From CAZSAT01 sp964604675 (lineage in GTDB: Bacteria > Myxococcota_A > UBA796 > CAJQPC01), in contig CAZSAT010000057.1 of the NCBI GenBank assembly GCA_964604675.1, positions 1-44,177 of the forward strand: a DNA stretch of 44,177 nucleotides, in the 5' to 3' direction. Position numbers and translations under genes: made by a program. This document shows, in pieces, positions 15,914 through 25,100 of the stretch (positions are counted from its first letter, which is position 1; each line of letters starts with the position of its first letter). Under the pieces are notes generated by a model, which had not been told where the DNA came from, did no database searches, and was given only the letters and a program-made list of their open reading frames with translations.

Positions 15914-18773
15914 GACGAGCCCCCTCGCGCCCCTCGTCGGCCGCGCGGGCGTCGTCGTCGTCGGCGTCGTCGGCTTCCATGGCCAGCTCGCGCAGGGCGG
16001 CTCGGAGCTCGGCGAGGTGCTCGCCGTAGGCTGCCCAATCGCCGGCTCGCTGAGAGGCTTCCGCGGCGTCGAAGACCTCCGAAGCCGTCCGCACCGCCAT
16101 GCGCCAGGTCTCCGGGAGCCAGTCCGCCGGCGGCTCGCCGTCGAGGTCGACGTCGACGCCCGAGGGGTCCACACCCTGGTAGGCACCGCGGAACACCGCG
16201 GAGATCGCCTCGTCGAGGGTCTTCTCCATGGCGATGCGGTTCTCGTAGGCCACGATGACCCGCTTGAGCTCGGGGAGCTGGCTCGACTCGGCCTGCAGGT
16301 AGAGCGGCTCGACGTACATCAGCGAGTCTTCGACCGGGATGACCAGCAGGTTGCCACGGGCGACGGTGCTGCCGGCCTGGCTCCAGAGCGTGAGCTGCTC
16401 CGAGATGGTCGGCTCCTGGTCGATCCGGGCCTCGATCTGCCGTGGGCCGTAGATCAGCTTCTGCTTGGGGAACTGGTAGAGCACCAGCTTGCCGTAGTGC
16501 TCCTCGTCGCAGCGGGCGGCCAGCCAGCTGATCATGTTGTCCTTACGGGCGGGCACGAAGGGCACCAGCAGGATGAACTCCTCGGTCTCCTCGCCGGGCA
16601 GCTTCATGATCAGGTAGTAGCTCGACATCTCCTGTTCCTGGCCGTCGTACTGCTCCCGGGGCAGCTGCCAGAGGTCCTCCTGGTTGTAGAAGACCGTGGG
16701 ATCCGTCATGTGGTACAGGCGGTACATGTGCGCCTGCCAGTCGAAGAAGTCGACCGGGTAGCGCAGGTGGGCGCGCAGGTCCTCGGGCATCGCCGCCAGC
16801 GGCTCGAAGCTGTTCGGGAAGATGCCCTGGTAGGCCTGGACGATGGGATCCTCGCCGTCGGCCACATAGAACGTGACGTCGCCGTTGTAGGCGTCGACCA
16901 CGACCTTCACGGAGTTGCGCACGTAGTTCATGCGCGCGCTGGCCGCGAGGCGCTCGGAGTAGGGGTAGCGGTCGGTGTAGGTGTAGGCGTCGAGCAGCCA
17001 CTGGAGCGAGCCGTCGTCGGCGATGACCATGTAGGGATCGCTGTCGAAGAGCAGGAAGGGCGCCAGCTCCCGCACCCGCTGCTCCACCGAGCGGCGGAAG
17101 AGGATGCGGCTCTCGGGCTGGATGTAGTCCGACAGGTAGATGTCGAGGGTGCCGTAGTAGATCGAGAAGAGCACCTTGCGGAAGAAGGAGCCGATCTCCA
17201 CGCCACCCTCGCCGGCGTAGGTCGTGTACTTGTTCTTGTCGCCGAGGGGGTAGTCGAACTCCTCGAGGCCGGTGCGCGCGAGCACCCACCGGTCGGTGAG
17301 CTCGCCGTAGTAGATCTCGGGCCGGGTGACCTCGAGCTCGACCTCGCTGACGGGCGGGAGGTCCTGGATCCAGAGCTTGGGCAGGCCTTCTTCGGTGACC
17401 ACGTTCACCGGCGACAGGGTGAGCCCGTAGCCGTGGGTGTACTGGAAGTGCTCGTTGATGAACGAGCGCGCCTGCGATGGCACCGCGGAGTAGTTCAGCT
17501 CGCGCGGTGAGAGCATGGTCTGCCTAGGCTTGCCGTCGATCTCGTAGCGGTCGACGTCGAGGCCCACGAACTCGTAGTAGGTGCGGATCTCCTGGAGCTG
17601 GCTGTAGGTCTCGCGCAGCGGCCGACCGTCCCAGAGCCGAACGTTCTGGATGGTGAGCGGGTTCTGCTCGATGTCGGAGAGGGTGAGCTCGGTGGAGACC
17701 TCGAAGGGCTTGACCTCGATCCGGTCCAGCCCCCACGCCTGGCGTGTGGCCTCGATGTTGTGCTCCAGGAAGGGCTGCTCGGCGGCCAGCTCGTTGGGCG
17801 TGACGTAGAACTTCTGCACCAGGCCGGGCCACACCCCCAGCAACACCACGGCGGCCACGGCGTAGCCACCGGCGGTCTGCAGCGGCGTGCGCCACCCCTC
17901 CCGGAAGGCGAAGACGGCCGACAGCACAGCCATGCCGCCCGAGAGCACCGCCATCACGGCCAGCGCGGGCAGGCGCGCGTCGATGTCGGCGTAGCCGGGC
18001 CCGAACACCACGCCGATGTCGCTGTAGAGCAGGTCGTAGCGACCGAGCCAGTAGCCCACCCCCTTCAGAGCGAAGAAGGCGGACGCGAGGAGCAGCACCT
18101 GGCGGCGGCCCTTCCGGGTCACCGAGGGGTCGCGGGTCTCGATCGCCTGCCGGACCTGGCGCTCCGGATCGAAGATCAGCACGTCGGCCGCGGAGGGCGC
18201 CGGAGCGGGCAGATCCCGGGCGGTCTCCCTCAAGAGGTGGAGCAGGCCAACGCCGATGAGGGCGAACAGCACGATCCGCGCCAGGAGAGCCTGGGCGAGC
18301 TCGGCCACCGGCAGCGTGAAGACGTAGAAGCCCACGTCGTTGCCGAAGATCGGATCGGTGGTGCCGAAGGGCTGGCGCTCGAAGAACGCGAGCACGTCGA
18401 GCCACTGCGCCGACAGGCCAGCGCCGAAGGCCAGCGCGAGCAGGGCCGCGATGCCGAAGAGCGACAGCCGCATCAGCGCGTGGAGCTGGCCGGGCTCGAG
18501 CTGCACGTCCGAGTTGCGTGCAGCGAGCTGCACCACCTCGCGACCGGCGGAACGCGCGGCCCGGTCCCAGATCACCGCGAGGCAGAGCAGCGAGGTGAGG
18601 AAGCCGAACACGCCGAGCCCCACCTGCGCGAACAACCGGGTGGTGAACAGCTCGCGGTGGTCGAGCGCGTCGAACCAGGCGAGATCCACCAGCAGCTCGA
18701 CCAGGGGGTTGAGCCCGAACCAGAGGAGCAGGAAGAAAGCCACCAGCAGGCGGGTGGGGTTGAGCCGCTTCAT
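15879..18773 (-). CDS. UPF0182 family large membrane protein
   Basis: The product is 964 residues: about seven hydrophobic helices in the first ~330 residues, then a long non-membrane part. Motifs such as Tyr-Pro-Val-Asp-Phe-Phe-Asp-Trp-Gln, Met-Tyr-Arg-Leu-Tyr-His-Met and Gly-Asn-Leu-Leu-Val-Ile-Pro-Val-Glu identify UPF0182 (COG1615), an uncharacterised family. ATG 18773 gives the family N-terminus with basic residues before the first helix; the frame could extend to 18833 but that would run across the start of the divergent gene. The C-terminus is Asp-rich and ends in Pro/Thr. Confidence 0.92.
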   Translation of the reverse strand: MKRLNPTRLLVAFFLLLWFGLNPLVELLVDLAWFDALDHRELFTTRLFAQVGLGVFGFLTSLLCLAVIWDRAARSAGREVVQLAARNSDVQLEPGQLHALMRLSLFGIAALLALAFGAGLSAQWLDVLAFFERQPFGTTDPIFGNDVGFYVFTLPVAELAQALLARIVLFALIGVGLLHLLRETARDLPAPAPSAADVLIFDPERQVRQAIETRDPSVTRKGRRQVLLLASAFFALKGVGYWLGRYDLLYSDIGVVFGPGYADIDARLPALAVMAVLSGGMAVLSAVFAFREGWRTPLQTAGGYAVAAVVLLGVWPGLVQKFYVTPNELAAEQPFLEHNIEATRQAWGLDRIEVKPFEVSTELTLSDIEQNPLTIQNVRLWDGRPLRETYSQLQEIRTYYEFVGLDVDRYEIDGKPRQTMLSPRELNYSAVPSQARSFINEHFQYTHGYGLTLSPVNVVTEEGLPKLWIQDLPPVSEVELEVTRPEIYYGELTDRWVLARTGLEEFDYPLGDKNKYTTYAGEGGVEIGSFFRKVLFSIYYGTLDIYLSDYIQPESRILFRRSVEQRVRELAPFLLFDSDPYMVIADDGSLQWLLDAYTYTDRYPYSERLAASARMNYVRNSVKVVVDAYNGDVTFYVADGEDPIVQAYQGIFPNSFEPLAAMPEDLRAHLRYPVDFFDWQAHMYRLYHMTDPTVFYNQEDLWQLPREQYDGQEQEMSSYYLIMKLPGEETEEFILLVPFVPARKDNMISWLAARCDEEHYGKLVLYQFPKQKLIYGPRQIEARIDQEPTISEQLTLWSQAGSTVARGNLLVIPVEDSLMYVEPLYLQAESSQLPELKRVIVAYENRIAMEKTLDEAISAVFRGAYQGVDPSGVDVDLDGEPPADWLPETWRMAVRTASEVFDAAEASQRAGDWAAYGEHLAELRAALRELAMEADDADDDDARAADEGREGARPSPTPTPQDAP

Positions 18774-18810
18774 GAGCGACCCGATATCGTGCGGAGACCA
18801 GGAGCGAGCC

Positions 18811-19806
18811 TTGCCGGAGCTGCATTCCCTCACCGCGACGGTGCAAGCGCCTCTGAGGTTGCTCGCCGTCCTGCTCGCGCAGGCTCTCCGGGCCTACGGC
18901 GACGACGTGACCGTGGTGCACCTCGGAGCGTCCGGAAAGCGGTGGCCGACCCGCGCCAAGAAGCCCACCGACGGCGTCGTGGAGCTCCCCACGCTCGATC
19001 GCCCGGACCGCGCGGAGCAGCTCCTGCGCTGGTACCCGGGCGGCGTGCTCGCCGTGGGCGCCGCGATCGGAGAGGTCCACCGCTTCCTCGGCGACGAGAC
19101 GACCGGAGCAGGTCCGACCGACGCCGTGCTGCTCCGACGCTCGCGCTGGGCGCACGCGGCCGCGCCCGCCTGCCGCCTGAAGATCGACCTGCGCCTGCTG
19201 GAGCAGCGGGCACGCACGGGCGAGTCGGGTCTGCACGACCTGCCCGAGCAGCAGCTCTGGAGCCTGGAACGCTGGGCGCGGGCCCTGAGCCGTCGCCGGG
19301 TGGCCGCGCGCCTGGCCGCGTCCGACGCGCAAGGGGTGCTGAACCTCACGGCGTGGATGTTGGCGCTGCACGATGCCGGCGTGCCCGTGGACCTCACGGC
19401 GGGCGGCGGGCTCGGAGGTCTGGTCGGCGCGTTCTGGGGGGTGGACCGGGACGAAGGCCTGATGCGGCTCGCCGACCTGGGCCGGCCGCTGCGCCGGGTG
19501 GAACGCCTCGTGGGCTTCACCCGTGCTCCCGTCCAGTGGTTCGCGCGCCAGCACATCGGCTACATCGTGCTGCCCGAGGTCTTGCGGCCCGTGTACGTGC
19601 AGGCCTCGGGTCAGGTGATCGAGACCGGCGGACTGGCCCGAGCCCTCCGCGAGGCCGACCGCGAACCGCCCAGCGTGGACCAGCTCCGTGCCCGAGGCGC
19701 CGACCTGGTGCTCGAGGGCGACCCCTCGGCGGCACCCGGAACCGCCGCCTTCGACGAGAAGGTGAGGCGCGACGCGCTGATGTGGGAGGGCCTGGCGCGG
19801 GGCTGA
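18811..19806 (+). CDS. patatin/NTE-like protein lacking the catalytic serine
   Basis: TTG 18811 follows GGAG by six bases and is the best-supported start of this 331-residue protein. The middle resembles a patatin core: Arg-Arg-Arg-Val-Ala-Ala-Arg-Leu, then Gly-Val-Leu-Asn-Leu-Thr-Ala-Trp-Met-Leu-Ala-Leu-His-Asp-Ala-Gly-Val-Pro-Val-Asp and a nucleophile-elbow position Gly-Gly-Gly-Leu-Gly. The GxSxG serine is Gly200, and no Asp-Gly-Gly/Ala dyad partner is visible downstream. Residues 1-150 look like the Rossmann-type segment preceding patatin in neuropathy-target-esterase-like proteins. If the assignment is right, this is a pseudo-phospholipase. It is divergent from UPF0182, with 37 bp between starts. 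Confidence 0.6.
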   Translation: MPELHSLTATVQAPLRLLAVLLAQALRAYGDDVTVVHLGASGKRWPTRAKKPTDGVVELPTLDRPDRAEQLLRWYPGGVLAVGAAIGEVHRFLGDETTGAGPTDAVLLRRSRWAHAAAPACRLKIDLRLLEQRARTGESGLHDLPEQQLWSLERWARALSRRRVAARLAASDAQGVLNLTAWMLALHDAGVPVDLTAGGGLGGLVGAFWGVDRDEGLMRLADLGRPLRRVERLVGFTRAPVQWFARQHIGYIVLPEVLRPVYVQASGQVIETGGLARALREADREPPSVDQLRARGADLVLEGDPSAAPGTAAFDEKVRRDALMWEGLARG

Positions 19807-19818
19807 CCGCGACCCGGA

Positions 19819-20064
19819 TCAGAGCTCCTCGACTTCCCGGACGACCAGCACGACCTGGCCCTGCTTCACCTCTTCGCCGTCGGCGACGAGGATCTGCTCG
19901 ACCACGCTCGGGTGCTTGGCGCCGAGCTGCTCGAGCTCGCAGTCGCCCTCGACCACGGCCATGAGCACGCGTCGGCCCACGCGGTCGCCCACGCGGACCC
20001 GCAGCTCCACCTCGCCGTCGAGGCCAGCGCGCACCTTCAGTCGTCCGTCGGCGTCCGCGATCAC
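19819..20064 (-). CDS. biotinyl/lipoyl-like domain with Cys in place of the carrier Lys
   Basis: This 81-residue protein starts at GTG 20064, which overlaps the TGA of the upstream SGNH gene (GTGA), with AGGAGG four bases before it. The fold pattern is that of a biotinyl/lipoyl domain, with Gly-Glu-Val-Glu...Val-Gly-Asp-Arg-Val in the first half and Val-Glu-Gln-Ile-Leu-Val-Ala-Asp-Gly-Glu-Glu-Val-Lys-Gln-Gly-Gln-Val in the second. The turn that normally reads Glu-Ala-Met-Lys-Met is Glu39-Gly-Asp-Cys42-Glu, so the lysine that accepts biotin or lipoate is missing. It is the last gene of an operon with an SGNH hydrolase and a lipoprotein. Confidence 0.75.
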   Translation of the reverse strand: MIADADGRLKVRAGLDGEVELRVRVGDRVGRRVLMAVVEGDCELEQLGAKHPSVVEQILVADGEEVKQGQVVLVVREVEEL

Positions 20065-20987
20065 AGGGCCTCCTCGGCCAACCATAGCGCGAGGGCGCGG
20101 TTGCCCGCGGCCGAGGGGTGGCGATCCTCCCCGTAGGCCCCGGGGAAGCCGAGCACGGGGCGGGCGTCGAGGACCTCGAAGCCGCTTGCGGCGATCGACT
20201 CCGTTCGCCAACCGTCCGCCTCCCCCTCGCTGGCGAAGAGCACCACCCGGCAGCGCAGGTCGTGGGCCTCACACACCCTGGCCGCCTCCTCGAAGAGCTC
20301 CGCTGCAAGGCGTTCCTTCTCCTCGACCTGGCAGTCGACCGGCCGCCATGGGCCATGCATGCTCAGCCAACCCCACCACAAGCTGCGCGTGGGCCGTGCC
20401 GGCAACAGCTCGAAGCCGTCGCCCGTCCAGACCGGCTTCGGTCCCGAGCGCTGGCGCAGCACGGTGCGGTCGAGGTCGCTGGTGAGCACCCCGATCCACA
20501 CCTCGGCCCCAGCGAGGGCCGCAGCCCGGTCGCCGAGCCGGGCGACCACCTGGTCCAGGCCGTACCCCGCCACGCCGAAGTTCATCACCCGCCGCTCGGG
20601 CAGCAGCGGCTGGAGCGCGTCGGCCAGGCGCGGCTCCACGGTGCCGAACACGAAGGAGTCCCCGAAGAGCGCGAGCACCGGGCGCTCGTCCCCCACCGCA
20701 TGGCGCGGGGTCTCCCAGGCCCCGATGGGGCTCAGGTTGCGCCGGTCCGGCAGCCAGCCGAAGCGCTCGTCGTGCTCGTGCTCGGTGTGGGCCCGCAGCC
20801 GGCCGGAGCGCTGCATCCACAGCCAGTAGCCGTCGTGGCACAGCGGATCGGCGTAGGCCCCCGGGTCGGCGAGCCGGGCGGGCACGCCGAGAGCCACGCT
20901 CAGGCGCAGGCCGAGCTCGAGCAGCAGGGCGGCGAGCACCATGCCGCCCACGAGCAGGCCTCCTCGCGCGAGCGGACGTCGTGCCAC
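20061..20987 (-). CDS. membrane-anchored SGNH/GDSL-like hydrolase
   Basis: The 308 residues begin with a basic n-region and one hydrophobic helix (about residues 10-33), so the domain is probably held in the periplasm. SGNH blocks are present: Gly-Asp-Ser111-Phe-Val-Phe-Gly, Asn-Phe-Gly-Val-Ala-Gly-Tyr-Gly (block II Gly), and Asp288-Arg-His290-Pro-Ser-Ala-Ala-Gly-Asn near the C-terminus. Such enzymes remove or transfer acyl groups, often acetyl groups of surface polysaccharides. Start GTG 20987 lies six bases after the stop of the upstream lipoprotein gene, indicating an operon. Confidence 0.85.
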   Translation of the reverse strand: MARRPLARGGLLVGGMVLAALLLELGLRLSVALGVPARLADPGAYADPLCHDGYWLWMQRSGRLRAHTEHEHDERFGWLPDRRNLSPIGAWETPRHAVGDERPVLALFGDSFVFGTVEPRLADALQPLLPERRVMNFGVAGYGLDQVVARLGDRAAALAGAEVWIGVLTSDLDRTVLRQRSGPKPVWTGDGFELLPARPTRSLWWGWLSMHGPWRPVDCQVEEKERLAAELFEEAARVCEAHDLRCRVVLFASEGEADGWRTESIAASGFEVLDARPVLGFPGAYGEDRHPSAAGNRALALWLAEEAL

Positions 20988-20993
20988 GCCCGC

Positions 20994-22082
20994 TCAGTCG
21001 AGCGAACAGCGCGACGGGTCGATCTCCAGCCCGGTCGCATCGTCCAGGATGCGCCCCTCCTTGTCCGACAGGGCCACCGCGTTCCAGCCCACGTTGTAGC
21101 CGTAGGCGGAGAAGAGGTAGCCGGACTCCGCATCCGTGGCCGGCGCGATCCAGTACAGCACCACCGACTCGTCGTCGTCGGTGCACGGGATGCCGATGCC
21201 GGCATCTCCGCTGGTGACCCCTCCGCTGCCGTCCATGTCGGAGTAGCTGAGCACCACCTCCAGCGCGTAGGTCGTGGTGCCACCGAAGTCGTTGGGCTCG
21301 CTGATGAGGTGGTCGCCTCCGGGCTGCTCCAGGTCGAAGGACCAGGCCTCGGGCTCCTCGCCGTCCGCGAGCGGGGGCACGTCCCCGCCCTCGAGCGTCA
21401 ACATGCTCAACACCGCCACGAGGTCGGGGTCGAACTGGGTGTCGGCGTGGCCTCCCGCCACGGTCAGGGGCGACGCCGGATCGCCGACCGCCAGATCCAG
21501 GCCCTGCTCCCACTCGGTGACGTCGGGCACGTCGGACTCGCCGATCACCCACATCTGCCAGCCGTCCACGATGCCGACCCCGGCGTACTCCGCCGGCGTG
21601 CCCTGCAGGTAGACCACCAGCTTGCCGCCCGCGCCGTAGATGCCGTCGGTGCCCTCGTCGAAGGTCGCGTCGCCGGCCTCGTCCTGGTAGGCCGCCACCA
21701 CCGCGAGCCACGCCTTGAAGTCGGGCACGCCCGCATCGAGGTTCAACATGTCGGCGTCGTCGGGCACCACGAAGCCGAGCTGGCTGTCGGCACCCGTGGC
21801 CTCGGTCGCGCTGGCCTGGTCGCCGAGCGTGAAGTCCTCGAAGCCGAGCACGGGGAACGACACCAGCGTCAGCGAGCTCGGGTCGTCCACGCCGTCCAGC
21901 CGCACGTCCAGCCAGACGTCGTAGGTGACGTCGGTGTCCGTGTCCGTGTCCGTGTCCGTGTCCGTGTCCGTGTCCGTGTCCGTGTCGGTGTCGGTGTCCG
22001 TGTCCGTGTCGGCCTCCGTGGCCGTGTCGAGGTCGACGGCGCCGCCACCGGGCAGGCAAGCGAGCAGGGCGATCAGGGTCAT
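20994..22082 (-). CDS. lipoprotein with an (Asp-Thr)n repeat linker
   Basis: The product is 362 residues. ATG 22082 follows GGAGGA, and an in-frame TGA five codons upstream fixes the start, so the signal MTLIALLAC (lipobox Cys at residue 9) really is this short. A linker of about 13 Asp-Thr pairs, encoded by a hexanucleotide tandem repeat, separates the anchor from an acidic, beta-rich body with Asp-rich loops (Asp-Met-Asp-Gly-Ser-Gly-Gly) and two Cys near the end. No domain is recognised. It heads a three-gene minus-strand operon with the SGNH hydrolase and the lipoyl-like protein. Confidence 0.82.
   Translation of the reverse strand: MTLIALLACLPGGGAVDLDTATEADTDTDTDTDTDTDTDTDTDTDTDTDTDVTYDVWLDVRLDGVDDPSSLTLVSFPVLGFEDFTLGDQASATEATGADSQLGFVVPDDADMLNLDAGVPDFKAWLAVVAAYQDEAGDATFDEGTDGIYGAGGKLVVYLQGTPAEYAGVGIVDGWQMWVIGESDVPDVTEWEQGLDLAVGDPASPLTVAGGHADTQFDPDLVAVLSMLTLEGGDVPPLADGEEPEAWSFDLEQPGGDHLISEPNDFGGTTTYALEVVLSYSDMDGSGGVTSGDAGIGIPCTDDDESVVLYWIAPATDAESGYLFSAYGYNVGWNAVALSDKEGRILDDATGLEIDPSRCSLD
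21932..22012. repeat. hexanucleotide tandem repeat, about 13 copies
   Basis: On the plus strand the unit GTGTCC (some copies GTGTCG) is repeated about 13 times without interruption; on the coding strand it reads as Asp-Thr codons. Because the unit is two codons long, slippage changes linker length without shifting the frame. Confidence 0.9.
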
Positions 22083-22145
22083 GGCTCCTCCAGGAGTTCA
22101 GAGAGTAGCCCTTGGACCCCCGGGCTCACCGGACGTGAAAGGCCC

Positions 22146-25100
22146 TCAGCCACGCCGCCGCCGAACGAGGCCGAGCGCCAGCAGCGCCAGCCCCCAGGCG
22201 CCGGTGCTCCCGGCCGGCTGGGCCGCGCACCCACACCCGGAGCCGCCCTTGAACGACGACTCGCCGGACAGCCCCGTGTCGTCGCCGACCAGCCCGGTGT
22301 CGGCGTTGCCGCCGTCGCCGCCGTCGCCACCGTCGCCACCGTCGCCGCCGTCGCCGCCGTCGCCGCCGTCACCGCCGTCGCCCGACCCCGTGCCGGTGTC
22401 GCCACCGCCGTCGCCACCGTCACCGCCGTTCCCGGTGTCGACCGCCTCGCAGTCCTTCGTCCAGCCGTCCGCGCCCGGGTAGGCGCTCGCATCCTCGTCG
22501 TCGCAGTCGTCGTCCAGCGCGTAGCCGTCGCCGTCCTGGTCCGCGTCGTTGCCGTCGCAGTCCTGGTCCACGCCGTCGTACCAGACCTCGGTGGCCGACG
22601 GGTTCACGCCGCTGTTCGCGTCGTCGCAGTCGTCGCCGCCGTGGTCCGAGGACTGGTGGCCGTCGCCGTCCGCGTCGTACTCCGACGCCGAGTCGCAGTC
22701 GGTCACGCGGCCGTCGTAGGGGTCGTCCTTCGCCCCCGGGTAGGTGTCGGCCGCCGCGTCGTCGCAGTCGTCGCCGCCGTAGCTGGCGCTGTCGTAGCCG
22801 TCGCCGTCCGCGTCGTAGTCGCTGCCGCCGAGGCAGTCCTGGTCCACGCCGTCGTACCAGCTCTCGGCCGCTCCGGTGTAGACGTCGGCCGCCGCGTCGT
22901 CGCAGTCGTCGCCGCCGTGGGCGCTGCTGTCGTGCCCGTCGGCGTCGGCGTCGTAGTCGCTGCCGCCGTCGCAGTCGGTGTCCACGCCGTCGTACCAGGT
23001 CTCGGTCGCCAGGCTCGACACCGCGGCGTCGGCGTCGTCGCAATCGCCGCCGCCATGGGCCGACGAGGCATCGCCGTCGCCGTCCGCGTCGTAGTCGTCC
23101 GCGCCGTCGCAGTCGCTGTCCACGCCGTCGTACCAGGTCTCGGTGACGGTGCCCGCCACGCTGGCGTCGCTGTCGTCGCAGTCCGTGCCGCCGTAGGCGT
23201 CGGAGGGGTCGCCGTCGCCGTCGGCGTCGTAGTCGTCGGCGCCGTCGCAGTCGCCGTCCACGCCGTCGTACCAGACCTCGCTGGCGTCCGGACCCACGCT
23301 CGCGTCGGTGTCGTCGCAGTCGGTGCCCCAGTCCTCCGCGTCGTAGCCGTCGCCGTCCGCGTCGTAGTCGCTGGCACCGTCGCAGTCCGAGTCGACGCCG
23401 TCGTACCAGGTCTCGCTGGCGGTGCTCGCCACGGTGGCGTCGCTGTCGTCGCAGTCTCCGCCGCCGTGGTCCTCGTGGGCGTCGCCGTCGCCGTCGGCGT
23501 CGTCGTCGTCCGCGCCGTCGCAGTCGCTGTCCACGCCGTCGTACCAGGTCTCGCTGGCGTCCGGGTTCACCGCGCTGTCGTCGTCGTCGCAGTCGGAGCC
23601 ACCGACCGTGTCGGCGTCGAAGCCGTCGCCGTCGACGTCGGTCAGGTCCGCGTCGTCGCAGTCCTGGTCGAGCCCGTCGTAGGCGATCTCGGTCGCCCCC
23701 GGGTTCACGCTGCTGTCGCTGTCGTCGCAGTCGTGGTTGTCGTAGTACCCGTCCCCGTCCGCGTCGACGATGCTCGAGCCCTCGCCACCGAAGGCGCCGA
23801 TGTCGCTCGTGCTGCCGTCGGCGTCGCTCAAGGTGGGGTCGCCCGCGTCGATGAGCGGGCTGGTGGACTGCGGCGTGAAGTCGTCGTTGTCGCAGTCGCC
23901 GTCGTCGGTGTAGTCCCAGAAGAGCGGGTCGCTGTCCACCACGTGGTCCGAGCCCAGGTCCTTGATGTCCCAGTACCCACCCACGTGGTCGTCGGTGTTG
24001 TCGTACCAGGCCGAGTACTCGAGCGCGCCGTAGTAGTCGGAGTAGTAGTCGGCGGACCACAGCCCGGAGCCCGTCGCCGACTCCGAGACGGCGTTGTTCC
24101 GGAAGTCCACGTAGCTGTAGTAGAAGTAGCCAGCGCCGCCCTCGGAGCCGGCCGAGCCGCCCACCAGCGTGTTGTTGATCAGCTCCAGGTAGTAGTCGTA
24201 GAGCGAGTAGAGGTGCCCACCGTCGGTGCCGGCGGCGTTGTCCTGGAACACGTTGTTGCTCCACACGTCGTCGGAGCTGGTGGTGTAGTAGCTGTACACG
24301 CCGCCGCCGGCGGAGGCCGCGTCGTTGCCGCAGAGGTGGTTGCCCGAGGCCTCCATCGAGCTGGTGTAGTAGGTGTACACCCCCCCACCGTTCTGGCCGG
24401 CCTCGTTGTCCCAGACCGTGGTGTCGGTCAGCTCGATGTCGCCCACGTAGTAGAGGTAGAGCCCCCCGCCGTTGTCGTCGGCCACGTTGCCTTCGAGGTG
24501 GGTGTTGGTCACCGTGACGTCGGCGTAGCCGCTGTAGTACCCGTAGTCGTAGACACCGCCACCGTGGCCCGTCTCGGCCTCGTTGTCGGTGAAGCTCGAG
24601 TCGTCGATGTCCAGGCTCGACGAGATGTAGAGGTACACGCCTCCGCCGTTGTAGTAGGCGCTGTTGTCCGACAGGCTCACGCCCTCGAGCACCAGGTCGC
24701 TGTAGTAGTACGCGTAGATCCCACCCCCGTGGTAGCCGGCCTCGTTCCGTGCGAAGTCGCAGTCGGAGAAGATGGTGCCGCCGTAGGCCTGGTAGAGCGA
24801 CACCGCACCGCCGCTCTGGCTGGCGGCGTTGTCGGTGAAGCTGCAGTCCGAGAGCTCGACCGAGGTGCTGGTGTAGGCGAAGACCGCGCCGCCCGAGTAG
24901 TAGTTGGCCTCGTTGCGGTCGAAGCTGGCTTCGGTCCCCGAGAGCGTGGACGCACCGGTCAGGTAGACCGCGCCGCCCGTGTAGTAGGCCAGGTTGTCGC
25001 TGAAGTCGACGCCATCCACCTCGAGATCGACGTTGCTCGCGAGGTACACCGCGCCGCCGTAGTAGGCGGTGTTGTCCTCGAAGTCGACGTTGGTGAGCTC

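Noticed and set aside
22460..23775. Regularly spaced repeats resembling a CRISPR array
   Set aside because: The spacing is about 138 bp, the intervals are also similar to each other, and the whole array is in frame within a protein gene.
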